Source: Kitasatospora sp. NBC_00315 (GTDB taxonomy: Bacteria > Actinomycetota > Actinomycetes > Streptomycetales > Streptomycetaceae). From it: a stretch of 64,000 bases of DNA. The notes under the pieces were generated by a model. The model saw only the letters and a program-made list of their open reading frames with translations. It did no database searches and was not told where the DNA came from. The stretch spans positions 4,030,001 to 4,094,000 of the forward strand of contig NZ_CP108025.1 in the NCBI RefSeq assembly GCF_041435095.1, given 5' to 3'. Made by a program: the position numbers and the translations under genes. Of the stretch, positions 19,738 to 27,233 are shown piece by piece. Position 1 is the stretch's first letter. Each line of letters opens with the position of its first letter.

Positions 19738-20609
19738 GGATGGCCGTCACCGGCGCGAGCGGGTTCTGCGGCTCGCGGGTGGCCCTCGCGGCCGCCGCCC
19801 TGGGCGCCGAAGTGCTCTGCCTGGGGCGCGCTCCCGGCCCGCTCGGCCGGCACATCCGCTGGGACGCCACCGCCGGACGCCCCGACCTGGCCGGCGCCGA
19901 CCTGGTCGTGCACTGCGCGGCCGCGGTCGGGGACCCGGCCCCCGGCTCCCCCGCCGAGGCCCTGCACCACGCCGTCAACGTCGACGGGACCGCCCGGCTG
20001 CTCGAAGCGGCGGCCGGGCGCCCGGTGGTCTGGGTGAGCAGCGCCAGCGTGTACGACCCCCGGCCCGACCGCTCGCTGGTCCGGGAGGACCACCCCACCG
20101 CCGGCGGCCACCTCAACGCGTACGGGCGCAGCAAGGCGGCCGGTGAGCGGCTCGCGCTGGCCGCCGGCGCGGTGGTGCTGCGCCCGCGGGCGGTCTACGG
20201 ACCGGACGATCCGCACCTGGTGCCGCGACTGCTGGAGCGGGTCCGGCACGGGGTGCTGCTGCTGCCGGGCCCGGACGTGACGCTCAGCCTGACCGCGGTG
20301 CAGAACCTCGCGGACGCCTGTCTGGCCGCCGCCGGGTGGCCGCCCGGCGCCTACAACATCGCCGACGCCCGGCCGTACCGGCGGGACGAAACCGTACGCC
20401 GCGTCCTGGCGGCCCACGGCCGGAGCGTGCGGATCGGCCACCTGCCCGTCCGGCTGGCCGAGTTCGCCGCCCGCACCGGCCGGTTTCCCGGTCTCACCCG
20501 GTACGCGGTCGACCAGCTGGCCCGGGACGTCGTGCTGGACACCACCCGGGCCCGGGCCACCGGCTGGCGGCCCCGGTGGGATCTGGACTCCGCCCTGCCG
20601 TGGCCGTGA
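19734..20609 (+). CDS. OleD-like NAD(P)-dependent reductase (extended SDR)
   Basis: A 291-residue extended short-chain dehydrogenase. The N-terminal Rossmann motif is VTGASGFCG. There is a WVSSASVYD serine region, and the active-site pair is Y130-xxx-K134 in AYGRSK. The 3-beta-HSD/epimerase subgroup includes OleD, which reduces the 2-alkyl-3-keto acid made by OleA to the hydroxy acid used by OleC. The Ole role is inferred from context. The ATG overlaps the P450 stop codon (ATGA), and the operon ends in a strong hairpin 4 bases after the stop. Confidence 0.8.
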   Translation: MRMAVTGASGFCGSRVALAAAALGAEVLCLGRAPGPLGRHIRWDATAGRPDLAGADLVVHCAAAVGDPAPGSPAEALHHAVNVDGTARLLEAAAGRPVVWVSSASVYDPRPDRSLVREDHPTAGGHLNAYGRSKAAGERLALAAGAVVLRPRAVYGPDDPHLVPRLLERVRHGVLLLPGPDVTLSLTAVQNLADACLAAAGWPPGAYNIADARPYRRDETVRRVLAAHGRSVRIGHLPVRLAEFAARTGRFPGLTRYAVDQLARDVVLDTTRARATGWRPRWDLDSALPWP

Positions 20610-20612
20610 ACG

Positions 20613-20655
20613 CGGCGACGCCCGTACCCCTGGGACAGGGGTACGGGCGTCGCCG
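20613..20655. terminator. Bidirectional hairpin terminator
   Basis: An essentially perfect 18-19-base inverted repeat (CGGCGACGCCCGTACCCCT and its complement) lies between the convergent reductase and DUF5326 genes and should serve both. Confidence 0.85.
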
Positions 20656-20666
20656 GCCGAGGACCG

Positions 20667-20867
20667 TCAGTTCTTGGCGGCCTTCTTCACCAGGATCACC
20701 ACGGCGGCGGCGATACCGACCACCACCAGGACCTTGAACGCGAACGCGAGCAGGGCGCCGACCACGCCGAACACGAATCCGATGATCTGCCACGCCAGGA
20801 TCAGCACGATGATCGGGACGACGATGTTGCGCACCCACGAGGGCAGCGACTTCCAGAGCTCAGCCAT
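20667..20867 (-). CDS. DUF5326 family small membrane protein
   Basis: A 66-residue protein, MAELWKSLPSWVRNIVVP at the N-terminus, with two hydrophobic helices (about residues 15-36 and 38-58) and a Lys-rich C-terminus. The start at 20867 is supported by AGAAGGA. The length and the WKSLPSWV / FKVLVVV pattern match the small streptomycete family DUF5326, whose function is unknown. It stands alone. Confidence 0.75.
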   Translation of the reverse strand: MAELWKSLPSWVRNIVVPIIVLILAWQIIGFVFGVVGALLAFAFKVLVVVGIAAAVVILVKKAAKN

Positions 20868-21091
20868 GTCCGTTCCTTCTCTCCCCTCGGGCCGGCTGCC
20901 TGTCCGGTGCCGCATCCCGTCTGCTTCGGTACTTCGATCGTACGGGTGCCGAGCAGCCGGAACGAGGGCCCGCAGCCCCGAGAGAACCCGGAGATCACCC
21001 CGAGTCCCGACCCCGGGGCCAACCCTGGGAGTCGCTCCCCGGGAGCCCTCGGACCGGCCCCGGGGAGAGAGCGCGAGAGCCCCCGGCGGGA

Positions 21092-21817
21092 TCAGACCGG
21101 CCAGGTCTCACCGCGCCAGGCGGCGTCCCAGAACATCCACTCGTACCGGGAGGTGGTGGTGAAGTGCTCGACCACCCGGCGCCGCTCGGCCGGCGAGATC
21201 TCCTCGCCGATCCGGTCGGTGAGCGCCAGCACCCGCCGGACCACGCTCTGGAAGGCCTCGTCGCCGTAGGTGGCGATCCACCGGGCGTACAGCGGGTCCG
21301 GCGAGGACCTGGCGAGCAGCTGCTCGCCGACCCGGGCGTAGATCCAGTAGCAGGGCAGCACCGCGCCGACCGCCTCCGCGAAGGAGCCGCCGTACACCGT
21401 CGCGAGCAGGTAGCTGGTGTAGGCCCGGGTGGTGGGCAGGACGGGTTCGGCGGCCGCCTGCTCGGCGCCGGCGCCGAGGGCGTCCATGAACTCGGCGTGC
21501 ATGCCCTGCTCGGCGGCGAGCGCGCCCACCGCGTCGTCGGCGAACGCCCGGACGTCCTCCTCACCGGGCGCCTTGGCCGCGCAGACGGCCAGTGCCCGGG
21601 CGTAGTCGCGCAGGTAGTGCGAGTCCTGGACGACGAAGTGCCGGAACGCGGCGCGCGGCAGGGTGCCGTCGGTCAGGCCGCCCAGGAACGGGTGGTCGAG
21701 GATCCGGGTGTACACCGGCTCGATCGCCGCCCAGAGCTCCTCGGTCAGGCTCTGCGTGGCGACGGGCGTGGCGACGGGCGTGGCGCCGGACGCGCTCCCG
21801 GTCGGGCTCGGGGTCAT
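21092..21817 (-). CDS. tenA: TenA family aminopyrimidine aminohydrolase (thiaminase II)
   Basis: A 241-residue all-helical enzyme that salvages the thiamine pyrimidine (hydrolysis of aminomethyl pyrimidine to HMP). The family features are present: FVVQDSHYLRDYARAL near the N-terminus, the catalytic cysteine in LPCYWIYARVG, and the C-terminal glutamate in TTSRYEWMFWDAAW. The first ~22 residues include a variable ATPVATPVAT stretch, so translation might begin later. A GGGAGGGAG site precedes the ATG. The leader upstream looks like a divergent TPP riboswitch, tying it to the same control as thiC. Confidence 0.92.
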   Translation of the reverse strand: MTPSPTGSASGATPVATPVATQSLTEELWAAIEPVYTRILDHPFLGGLTDGTLPRAAFRHFVVQDSHYLRDYARALAVCAAKAPGEEDVRAFADDAVGALAAEQGMHAEFMDALGAGAEQAAAEPVLPTTRAYTSYLLATVYGGSFAEAVGAVLPCYWIYARVGEQLLARSSPDPLYARWIATYGDEAFQSVVRRVLALTDRIGEEISPAERRRVVEHFTTTSRYEWMFWDAAWRGETWPV

Positions 21818-21828
21818 GACTGCTGCTC

Positions 21829-21964
21829 CCTCCCTGTCCCGCACGGGGTTCGCCCCCGTGGCGGCCAGGTTCTGGCGGTCGGCGCGGCCGGCCGCACCCC
21901 GGCGGGCGGACCCGCCGTACGTGCCGCTCAGCGCCCTCTCAGCCCGCTGCCACGGGCTCCCGCG
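21829..21964 (-). promoter_or_regulatory. Divergent TPP riboswitch-like leader of tenA
   Basis: On the minus strand the leader has GGGAGCCCG, then GGGCTGAGAGGGCGCTG (the pyrimidine-sensing block, nearly the same as in the thiC leader) and later AGAACCTG. The expected TAATGCC-GCGTAGGGA block is not intact. In its place is a long GC stem (CCGC, then CACGGGG-GCGAA-CCCCGTG, then GCGG) followed by ACAGGGAGGG. The fold could still form, but the pyrophosphate-sensing part is changed. Confidence 0.65.
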
Positions 21965-22007
21965 GTGATCACGGACTGGTCCGGACGACCCTACCGGGGG
22001 CCGCCGC

Positions 22008-22325
22008 TCAGTCCTCCGGCGGGGAGAACACGACCAGCACCCGCAGCTCCTCGGTGACGTGGTGGAACCGGTGCGGCACACCGGCCGGCACGTACGCCAC
22101 GGTGCCCCGGCCGACGGTGGTGGTCTCGGCGCCGACGGTGAGCTCGGCCCGGCCGCTGACCACCTGGTAGATCTCGTCCTGGTCGTGCGCGGTCTGCTGG
22201 TCGGTGTCACCGGGGGAGAGTGCGTACAACCCGGCGGACATGTGGCGTTCCTTCAGGAAACGCAGATAGGCACCCTCGTTCGCGACGCGTTCCGCGTCGA
22301 GCGCGTCCAGCCGGAACACCTTCAT
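22008..22325 (-). CDS. Single-domain cupin protein
   Basis: A 105-residue protein forming one cupin barrel. Motif 1 is AHDQDEIYQVVSG and motif 2 is GTVAYVPAGVPHRF, which together supply His/Glu metal ligands, although the second His of motif 1 is an Asp. The ATG at 22325 has only a weak ribosome site. Small cupins serve as isomerases, dioxygenases or sensors, and the substrate is not visible. It is divergent from the holin-family gene. Confidence 0.82.
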   Translation of the reverse strand: MKVFRLDALDAERVANEGAYLRFLKERHMSAGLYALSPGDTDQQTAHDQDEIYQVVSGRAELTVGAETTTVGRGTVAYVPAGVPHRFHHVTEELRVLVVFSPPED

Positions 22326-22469
22326 CGGCAGCCGCTCCAGTTCCTCGGTGTGTGGGTCCCCGTACGGACGGTCTGCATCGGCGTCGGGGGCGTTTCGGCC
22401 AAGGGCATTCAACAACAACTTGTCCGCGCGGAGCTTCCCCCCACCCGAACGGCCTGCGACCATCGCGCC

Positions 22470-22844
22470 ATGAAGGGTTTCGTCATCAAGACACTTATCA
22501 ACGCGGCCGCCATCTGGGTGGCCGCCTGGATCGTCACCGGCATCACCCTGACGGGGAGCGACTGGGGGCACAAAACCCTCACGGTGATCGCGGTCGCCCT
22601 GATCTTCGGGGTGGTCAACTGGCTGATCAAGCCGCTGGTGAAGCTGCTCTCGCTGCCGCTGTTCATCCTGACCCTGGGCCTGATCACCTTCGTGATCAAC
22701 GCGCTGATGCTGTGGCTGACCTCGTGGGCCTCCGACAAGCTCGACCTGGACTTCCACGTGGAAGGCTTCTGGGCCGCCCTGTTCGGAGCCCTGATCATCA
22801 GCCTGGTCTCCTGGGGCCTCAGCCTGGCCCTCGACGACGACTGA
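22470..22844 (+). CDS. Holin-family (PF04020-type) four-helix membrane protein
   Basis: A 124-residue protein of four hydrophobic helices (about residues 5-25, 33-53, 58-80 and 97-120), with the family signature NWLIKPLVKLLSLPLFILTLGL between helices 2 and 3. Databases label this family phage holin family, but it is widespread in actinobacterial core genomes with no phage around it, as here. The function is unknown. An inverted repeat that may terminate it lies at 22871. Confidence 0.88.
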   Translation: MKGFVIKTLINAAAIWVAAWIVTGITLTGSDWGHKTLTVIAVALIFGVVNWLIKPLVKLLSLPLFILTLGLITFVINALMLWLTSWASDKLDLDFHVEGFWAALFGALIISLVSWGLSLALDDD

Positions 22845-23216
22845 CCCGTCCCCTTCCCACGCCCGTTCCCGCGCCCGCCCGGTCCTCCGGGCGGGCGCGC
22901 GGTCGTACAGGGCGCGGTCGTACGGGCGCGGAGTGCCGGCGTCCGGACGCGACCGGGCGCGGACCGGGCGCGGTCCCGCAGGTCGATATCCCCTTTCCGG
23001 AGTCCGGAGCGCGACTGATATAACGACCCTCGGTGATTCCACCGCCGGGGGTGGGGGAGTTGGGGGGATTCGGGCCGTTCGGTACGCACGGCCATCCACA
23101 GCACGTCCGCGCGGACCGGGATTCCCCGCCGTCCTCGTCCGGAGCGATTCCTCCCGGCCGTCGGAGTCACCACGGAGGCTGCGTTCGCAGCACTCACTCT
23201 CGTACGTCTCAGGAGA
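22845..23216. other. 372-base intergenic region before S53 protease
   Basis: It holds a hairpin (22871-22898, GCGCCCGCCCGG and complement) that probably terminates the holin-family gene. Short direct repeats of GGTCGTAC-GGGCGCGG and GACCGGGCGCGG follow (22910-22980). After that comes a less GC-rich stretch (22985-23216) that should carry the protease promoter. No regulator site was recognised. Confidence 0.5.
22871..22898 (+). terminator. Hairpin after holin-family gene
   Basis: Twelve-base arms GCGCCCGCCCGG and CCGGGCGGGCGC with a 4-base loop, 26 bases past the stop codon. Confidence 0.7.
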
Positions 23217-26200
23217 ATGTGGATGGCCCATCCCACGGATCCGCCCAGCGGATTCCGAATAGCCGGTGCCCGCGGGCCCCGAGCCCGCCGGCAGCCGTCG
23301 CCGAGGCGTCTGCTCACCGGATCGGCGACGGCCGCGCTGGTGGCCGCACTGCTCGTCCCCGGTACGGCGTTCGCCGACAGCGCGTCACCGGCCCCGGCGC
23401 CGCAGCGGGTCGGCAAGGCCCCGACCGCACCGGCCGGCGCCGTCGTCGCGGCCGCGCCGACGGACGACACCGTGCTCCAGCTCGGCGTCACGCTGTCGCC
23501 GCGTGACCCGGGCGCCCTGCAGAGCTTCGTCGGCGCGGTGTCCACCCCCGGCTCGGCGCAGTATCACCAGTACCTGAAGACCGGGGAGTTCGGGCAGCGC
23601 TTCGGCGCCGACCCGGCCACCCTGGAGAAGGCGGCCAAGGCGCTCACCGACCTCGGCCTGCACCCCGGCGCGGTCGGCGCCGACGGCCTCACCATCCCGG
23701 TCACCACGACCGTGGCCGAGGCCGAGCGCGCGTTCAGCACCGACATCACCGGCTACCGGCTGGCCGACGGCCGGAGCGCGTACGCCAACGCCACGGCGCC
23801 CGAGCTGCCCGGCAGCATCGCGGGCTCGGTCACCGGCGTGGTGGGCCTGAACACCCTGGCCAAGGTCCGCAGCAACCACGCCCTGCCGGACGGCGCCGCC
23901 GCCGCCCCCAAGGCCGTCACGCCGCAGGCCACCGGCGGCGCCGGGGTGGCACCCCGGGCCGGCACCACCGCGGCCCCGCAGCTGTGCCAGTGGGTCCAGG
24001 ACTGGCAGCAGCAGCAGTTCGGCCGGGCGGACTACCGGGACTACTACAGCAGTTCCGCGCTGGCCTCCGTCTACGGCCTGCCGTTCGTCGACGGCGGCTC
24101 GAACACCACCGTGGCGATCTTCGAGCTGGAGGACTACTCCGACGCCGCCGTCGCGGCCTACCAGCAGTGCTACGGCACCAGCACCTCGGTCTCGCGGGTC
24201 AGGGTCGACGGCGGCCCGACCCACGCACCGGACCTCTCCGACTACGGCATCGAGTCCGCACTCGACATCGAGACCGTCCTCGGCCTCGTCCCGAACGCGA
24301 ACATCCTGGTCTACCAGGGCCCCGACGCGCAGAACGCCACCAAGACCAACATCCTCGACGTCTACCGCGCGATCGTGAACGACAACCGCGCGCAGGTGGT
24401 GTCCACCAGCTGGGGACTCTGCGAGGCGGACTCCGACCCCGCGATGACGGCGACCGAGAACCTGATCTTCCAGCAGGCGGCCGCACAGGGCCAGACCATG
24501 GTGGCGGCCTCGGGTGACAGCGGCTCGACCGGCTGCTACCACCAGAACGGACCGCTCGACACCCGGCTGAGCACCGACGACCCGGCGAGCCAGCCGTACG
24601 TCACCGCCGTCGGTGGCACCTCGATGACGGGTCACTCCTACGACCTGGTCCAGTCGGCGTGGAACCGCGGCGGCGCGACCGGCGGCGGCGCCTCCGCCAC
24701 CTGGGCCCTCGACAAGGCCACCGGCTACCAGGCCGGTACCACCGGCCAGGGGTACAGCGACAGCCGCTGCTCCGCGGCCACCGGCACCGCCTGCCGGCAG
24801 GTCCCGGACGTGTCCGCGCTCGCGGACGGGTCCAACGGCTACCTGATCGCGGTCGGCGTCGACGCCCAGGGTCTCCAGTACTGGGGCCGGATCGCCGGCA
24901 CCAGCGGGGCGGCCCCGGTGTGGGCCGCCATCGCCGCCCACGCCGACTCCTCCCTGCAGTGCGCGGCGGACGGCCCGGTGGGCTTCCTCAACCCCGCGCT
25001 CTACAAGGCCAAGGGCAGCAACGCGTTCACCGACGTCACCACCGGGAACAACGTGCTGGCCGCCTCCGGCTACATCGGCGGCCTCTACCAGGCCACCGCC
25101 GGCTACGACCTGGCCACCGGCCTGGGCACCCCGAACGCGGGCACCCTGACCGACGTCCTGTGCGCCGCACCGCCGCAGAGCCCGGCCGGCACCTTCAAGG
25201 CCGTCGCGCCCAGCCGCCTGCTGGACACCCGGGACGGCGGCGGGCAGACCGCGGGCAGCCCCGTCGGCGCCTACCAGACCCTCTCCCTGAAGATCGCCGG
25301 CCGGCCCGGCATCCCGACGGACGGCCTGACCGGCGTCGTGCTGAACGTGACCGTCACCCAGCCCCGGGCGGACGGCCACCTGACCGTCTACCCCTCCGGC
25401 AAGGCGCAGCCGGGCACGTCCAACATCAACTGGGTGAAGGGGACGACCATCCCCAACCTGGTGACCGTGCCGGTCGGCGCCGACGGCACCGTGAAGCTGT
25501 ACAACGGCAGCTGGGACGCCGCCCACCTGATCGCCGACGTGTCCGGGTTCTACTCCAGCACGGCCACGGACGGGTCGACCTTCACGGCCACCGGTCCGAC
25601 CCGCATCCTGGACACCCGGCAGAGCGGCGGCCAGACCGGCGGCCGGCCCGCCGGCGCCTACCAGGAGATCCCGCTGGCGATCGCCGGCCGCCCGGGCCTG
25701 CCCGCGCAGGGCATCACCGCGGCCGTGCTCAACGTGACCGTGACCGGCACCCAGTCGGACGGCCACCTGACCGCCTATCCCTCCGGCGGGGCCCGCACCA
25801 GCACGTCCAACCTCAACTGGACGACCGGCCAGACCATCGCCAACCAGGTGATCGTCCCGGTCGGGCCGGACGGCAAGGTCATCCTGCTCAACGACACCTG
25901 GACGAGCTCGCACGTGATCGCCGACCTCTTCGGCTACTTCACGGCGGACACGACGGGCGCGAAGTTCCACACCACGGTGCCGCACCGGCTGATGGACACC
26001 CGTACCGGCACCGGCACCTACCAGGGCCCGTTCGAGGACCACACCATCCGCACGCTCCCGCTGGACTTCGGCGGGCTGCTGTCGCAGTCCAAGGCCGTGG
26101 TGCTCAACATCACCGTGACCGACACGTACGACGACGGCCACCTGGAGGTGTACCCGTACAACGGGACCACCACGGCCTCGGCGCTCAACTGGAGCAAGGG

Positions 26201-26315
26201 CCAGACCATCGCCAACCACGTCACGATTCCGGTCGGCGGCTCCGGCGCGATCGAGATCTACAACGCGAGCCTGCGGGCCCACGTCATCGTCGACGTGCTC
26301 GGCTACTACAGCTGA
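23217..26315 (+). CDS. Secreted sedolisin (S53) protease with three LLDTR modules
   Basis: A 1032-residue exported acid-type serine protease. A long signal region (about 1-53, with RRQPSPRRLLTG before the hydrophobic run) is followed by a pro-domain (about 75-220) that should be cut off. The catalytic domain (about 255-640) has all key residues: E346 and D350 in IESALDIETVLG, the oxyanion D434 in SGDSGSTGC, and S563 in GTSGAAP. After it come three modules of ~115 residues. They begin APSRLLDTR, GPTRILDTR and VPHRLMDTR, and their ends resemble VIADVxGYY. They are the same module as in the protein at 12343 and may bind the wall or a polymer. An ATG six bases later is an alternative start. Confidence 0.93.
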   Translation: MWMAHPTDPPSGFRIAGARGPRARRQPSPRRLLTGSATAALVAALLVPGTAFADSASPAPAPQRVGKAPTAPAGAVVAAAPTDDTVLQLGVTLSPRDPGALQSFVGAVSTPGSAQYHQYLKTGEFGQRFGADPATLEKAAKALTDLGLHPGAVGADGLTIPVTTTVAEAERAFSTDITGYRLADGRSAYANATAPELPGSIAGSVTGVVGLNTLAKVRSNHALPDGAAAAPKAVTPQATGGAGVAPRAGTTAAPQLCQWVQDWQQQQFGRADYRDYYSSSALASVYGLPFVDGGSNTTVAIFELEDYSDAAVAAYQQCYGTSTSVSRVRVDGGPTHAPDLSDYGIESALDIETVLGLVPNANILVYQGPDAQNATKTNILDVYRAIVNDNRAQVVSTSWGLCEADSDPAMTATENLIFQQAAAQGQTMVAASGDSGSTGCYHQNGPLDTRLSTDDPASQPYVTAVGGTSMTGHSYDLVQSAWNRGGATGGGASATWALDKATGYQAGTTGQGYSDSRCSAATGTACRQVPDVSALADGSNGYLIAVGVDAQGLQYWGRIAGTSGAAPVWAAIAAHADSSLQCAADGPVGFLNPALYKAKGSNAFTDVTTGNNVLAASGYIGGLYQATAGYDLATGLGTPNAGTLTDVLCAAPPQSPAGTFKAVAPSRLLDTRDGGGQTAGSPVGAYQTLSLKIAGRPGIPTDGLTGVVLNVTVTQPRADGHLTVYPSGKAQPGTSNINWVKGTTIPNLVTVPVGADGTVKLYNGSWDAAHLIADVSGFYSSTATDGSTFTATGPTRILDTRQSGGQTGGRPAGAYQEIPLAIAGRPGLPAQGITAAVLNVTVTGTQSDGHLTAYPSGGARTSTSNLNWTTGQTIANQVIVPVGPDGKVILLNDTWTSSHVIADLFGYFTADTTGAKFHTTVPHRLMDTRTGTGTYQGPFEDHTIRTLPLDFGGLLSQSKAVVLNITVTDTYDDGHLEVYPYNGTTTASALNWSKGQTIANHVTIPVGGSGAIEIYNASLRAHVIVDVLGYYS

Positions 26316-26355
26316 CGTCGCCGTGAGGTGAGTGCCGGCCGACCGGCGGCACCGG

Positions 26356-26389
26356 GAGGGGTCCTGCACCGAAGGTGTGCGGGGCCCCT
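26356..26389 (+). terminator. Hairpin after S53 protease gene
   Basis: Imperfect arms AGGGGTCCTGCAC and GTGCGGGGCCCCT with a short loop, 40 bases after the stop. Confidence 0.55.
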
Positions 26390-26443
26390 TCGCCGTTCCC
26401 GGCGGCGCCCCCGGCCACTCCCGCGGACCCGCCGCGGAGCGGG

Positions 26444-26875
26444 TCAGCCGGCGTTGTTCTCGCACCCCCGGCTGAGGATGTCGGCGAGCTGCTCGTCGAG
26501 TTCGCCGCCGGTGAGCTCCTCGCCCATCGGCACCAGCCGGTCGGTCCGGGTGAGGAACGCGATCAGCGGCGGCGCCGAGGCACGCAGCAGCGCGTCGCCC
26601 TCGGGCGAGTGCAGCACGATGCAGACGTCGGAGAGCTCCTGCGCGCCGATGGGGTGGATGTGCACATCACCCTCGCCCGTCGGGCGGCTGATCCCGTCGA
26701 GCAGCAGCTCGCGGGCGAAGACCCAGGTCACCGGTTCGTCGCCGGGCAGATGGAACGTGAAGCGGACCGCGAACGGGTCGTCGGGGTCGTACTCGAGATC
26801 GACCACGATGCGGAAGGAGAGCTCGTTCGAGACCACGAGGTTCATGACCACGTGGCCCTGGACTGTGCTGTGCAT
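26444..26875 (-). CDS. ssgA: SsgA-like sporulation / cell division activator
   Basis: A 143-residue cytosolic SALP (SsgA-like) protein, a family confined to sporulating actinomycetes. The text follows SsgA itself: VVSNELSFRIVVDLEYDPDDPFAVRFTFHLPGD in short blocks, PVTWVFARELLLDG, RPTGEGDVHIHP, and APPLIAFLTRTDRLVPMGEE. SsgA recruits the division machinery during sporulation by helping SsgB place FtsZ. The ssgR gene lies directly upstream on the same strand, the arrangement known from Streptomyces, which separates SsgA from the other paralogues. The N-terminus is about seven residues longer than I recall for S. coelicolor SsgA. Confidence 0.9.
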   Translation of the reverse strand: MHSTVQGHVVMNLVVSNELSFRIVVDLEYDPDDPFAVRFTFHLPGDEPVTWVFARELLLDGISRPTGEGDVHIHPIGAQELSDVCIVLHSPEGDALLRASAPPLIAFLTRTDRLVPMGEELTGGELDEQLADILSRGCENNAG

Positions 26876-27233
26876 GCGCCAGTACCTCTCGTTCTGCCCG
26901 GCTGTGCGTGCTGATGGTCCACCGATGGCCGGAAACTGCGGTTTGCTGTGTACATACGGTGATGCCCCGAGTGGGCGCTCCCCGCCGGAGCGGATGCCCC
27001 GCCCCGGGATCGCCCGGGAGCGTGCGGCTGCCGACTCCGAGAAGTCCTGCCAATTCTGTTGTTTTCGCCCCGATCCCCCGTTCAAACCTCATCGTCCACG
27101 TTTGGGGAGGTAGTGGACAAGGTGTGCTTTTTCAAATGGTGAACGAGCACGAACCGCCCGGTCCCACGCCGCAGCAGCCCCGGTGACCCCCCATGCCCCA
27201 GGAGCCCCGGCGGCGAGGCGCCCGTGGCGCCGG
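26876..27233. other. 358-base ssgR-ssgA intergenic region
   Basis: It must carry the ssgA promoter. A GTCCAC...GTGGAC inverted repeat at 27094-27118 surrounds TTTGGGGAGGTA and could be an SsgR site, but this is only a candidate. The nearby sequence is relatively AT-rich (TTTTTCAAATGG at about 27127). No small gene is supported. Confidence 0.4.

Noticed and set aside
15283-20609. OleB alpha/beta hydrolase hidden in the cluster
   Set aside because: No GxSxG or DxxG hydrolase motif exists in any frame between the OleA-like and OleD-like genes. The GT2 and P450 occupy the space.
20667-20867. RiPP or toxin peptide
   Set aside because: It matches the DUF5326 small membrane family and has no antitoxin or maturation gene.
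22470-22844. Prophage remnant, suggested by a holin-family label
   Set aside because: No lysin, integrase, capsid or tail genes lie nearby. The family is widespread in actinobacterial core genomes.
23385-26465. Very long open frame (over 1000 codons) on the minus strand opposite the first S53 protease
   Set aside because: It is a shadow of the GC-rich protease gene. Its translation is all Arg/Gly/Val/Asp repeats with no domain.
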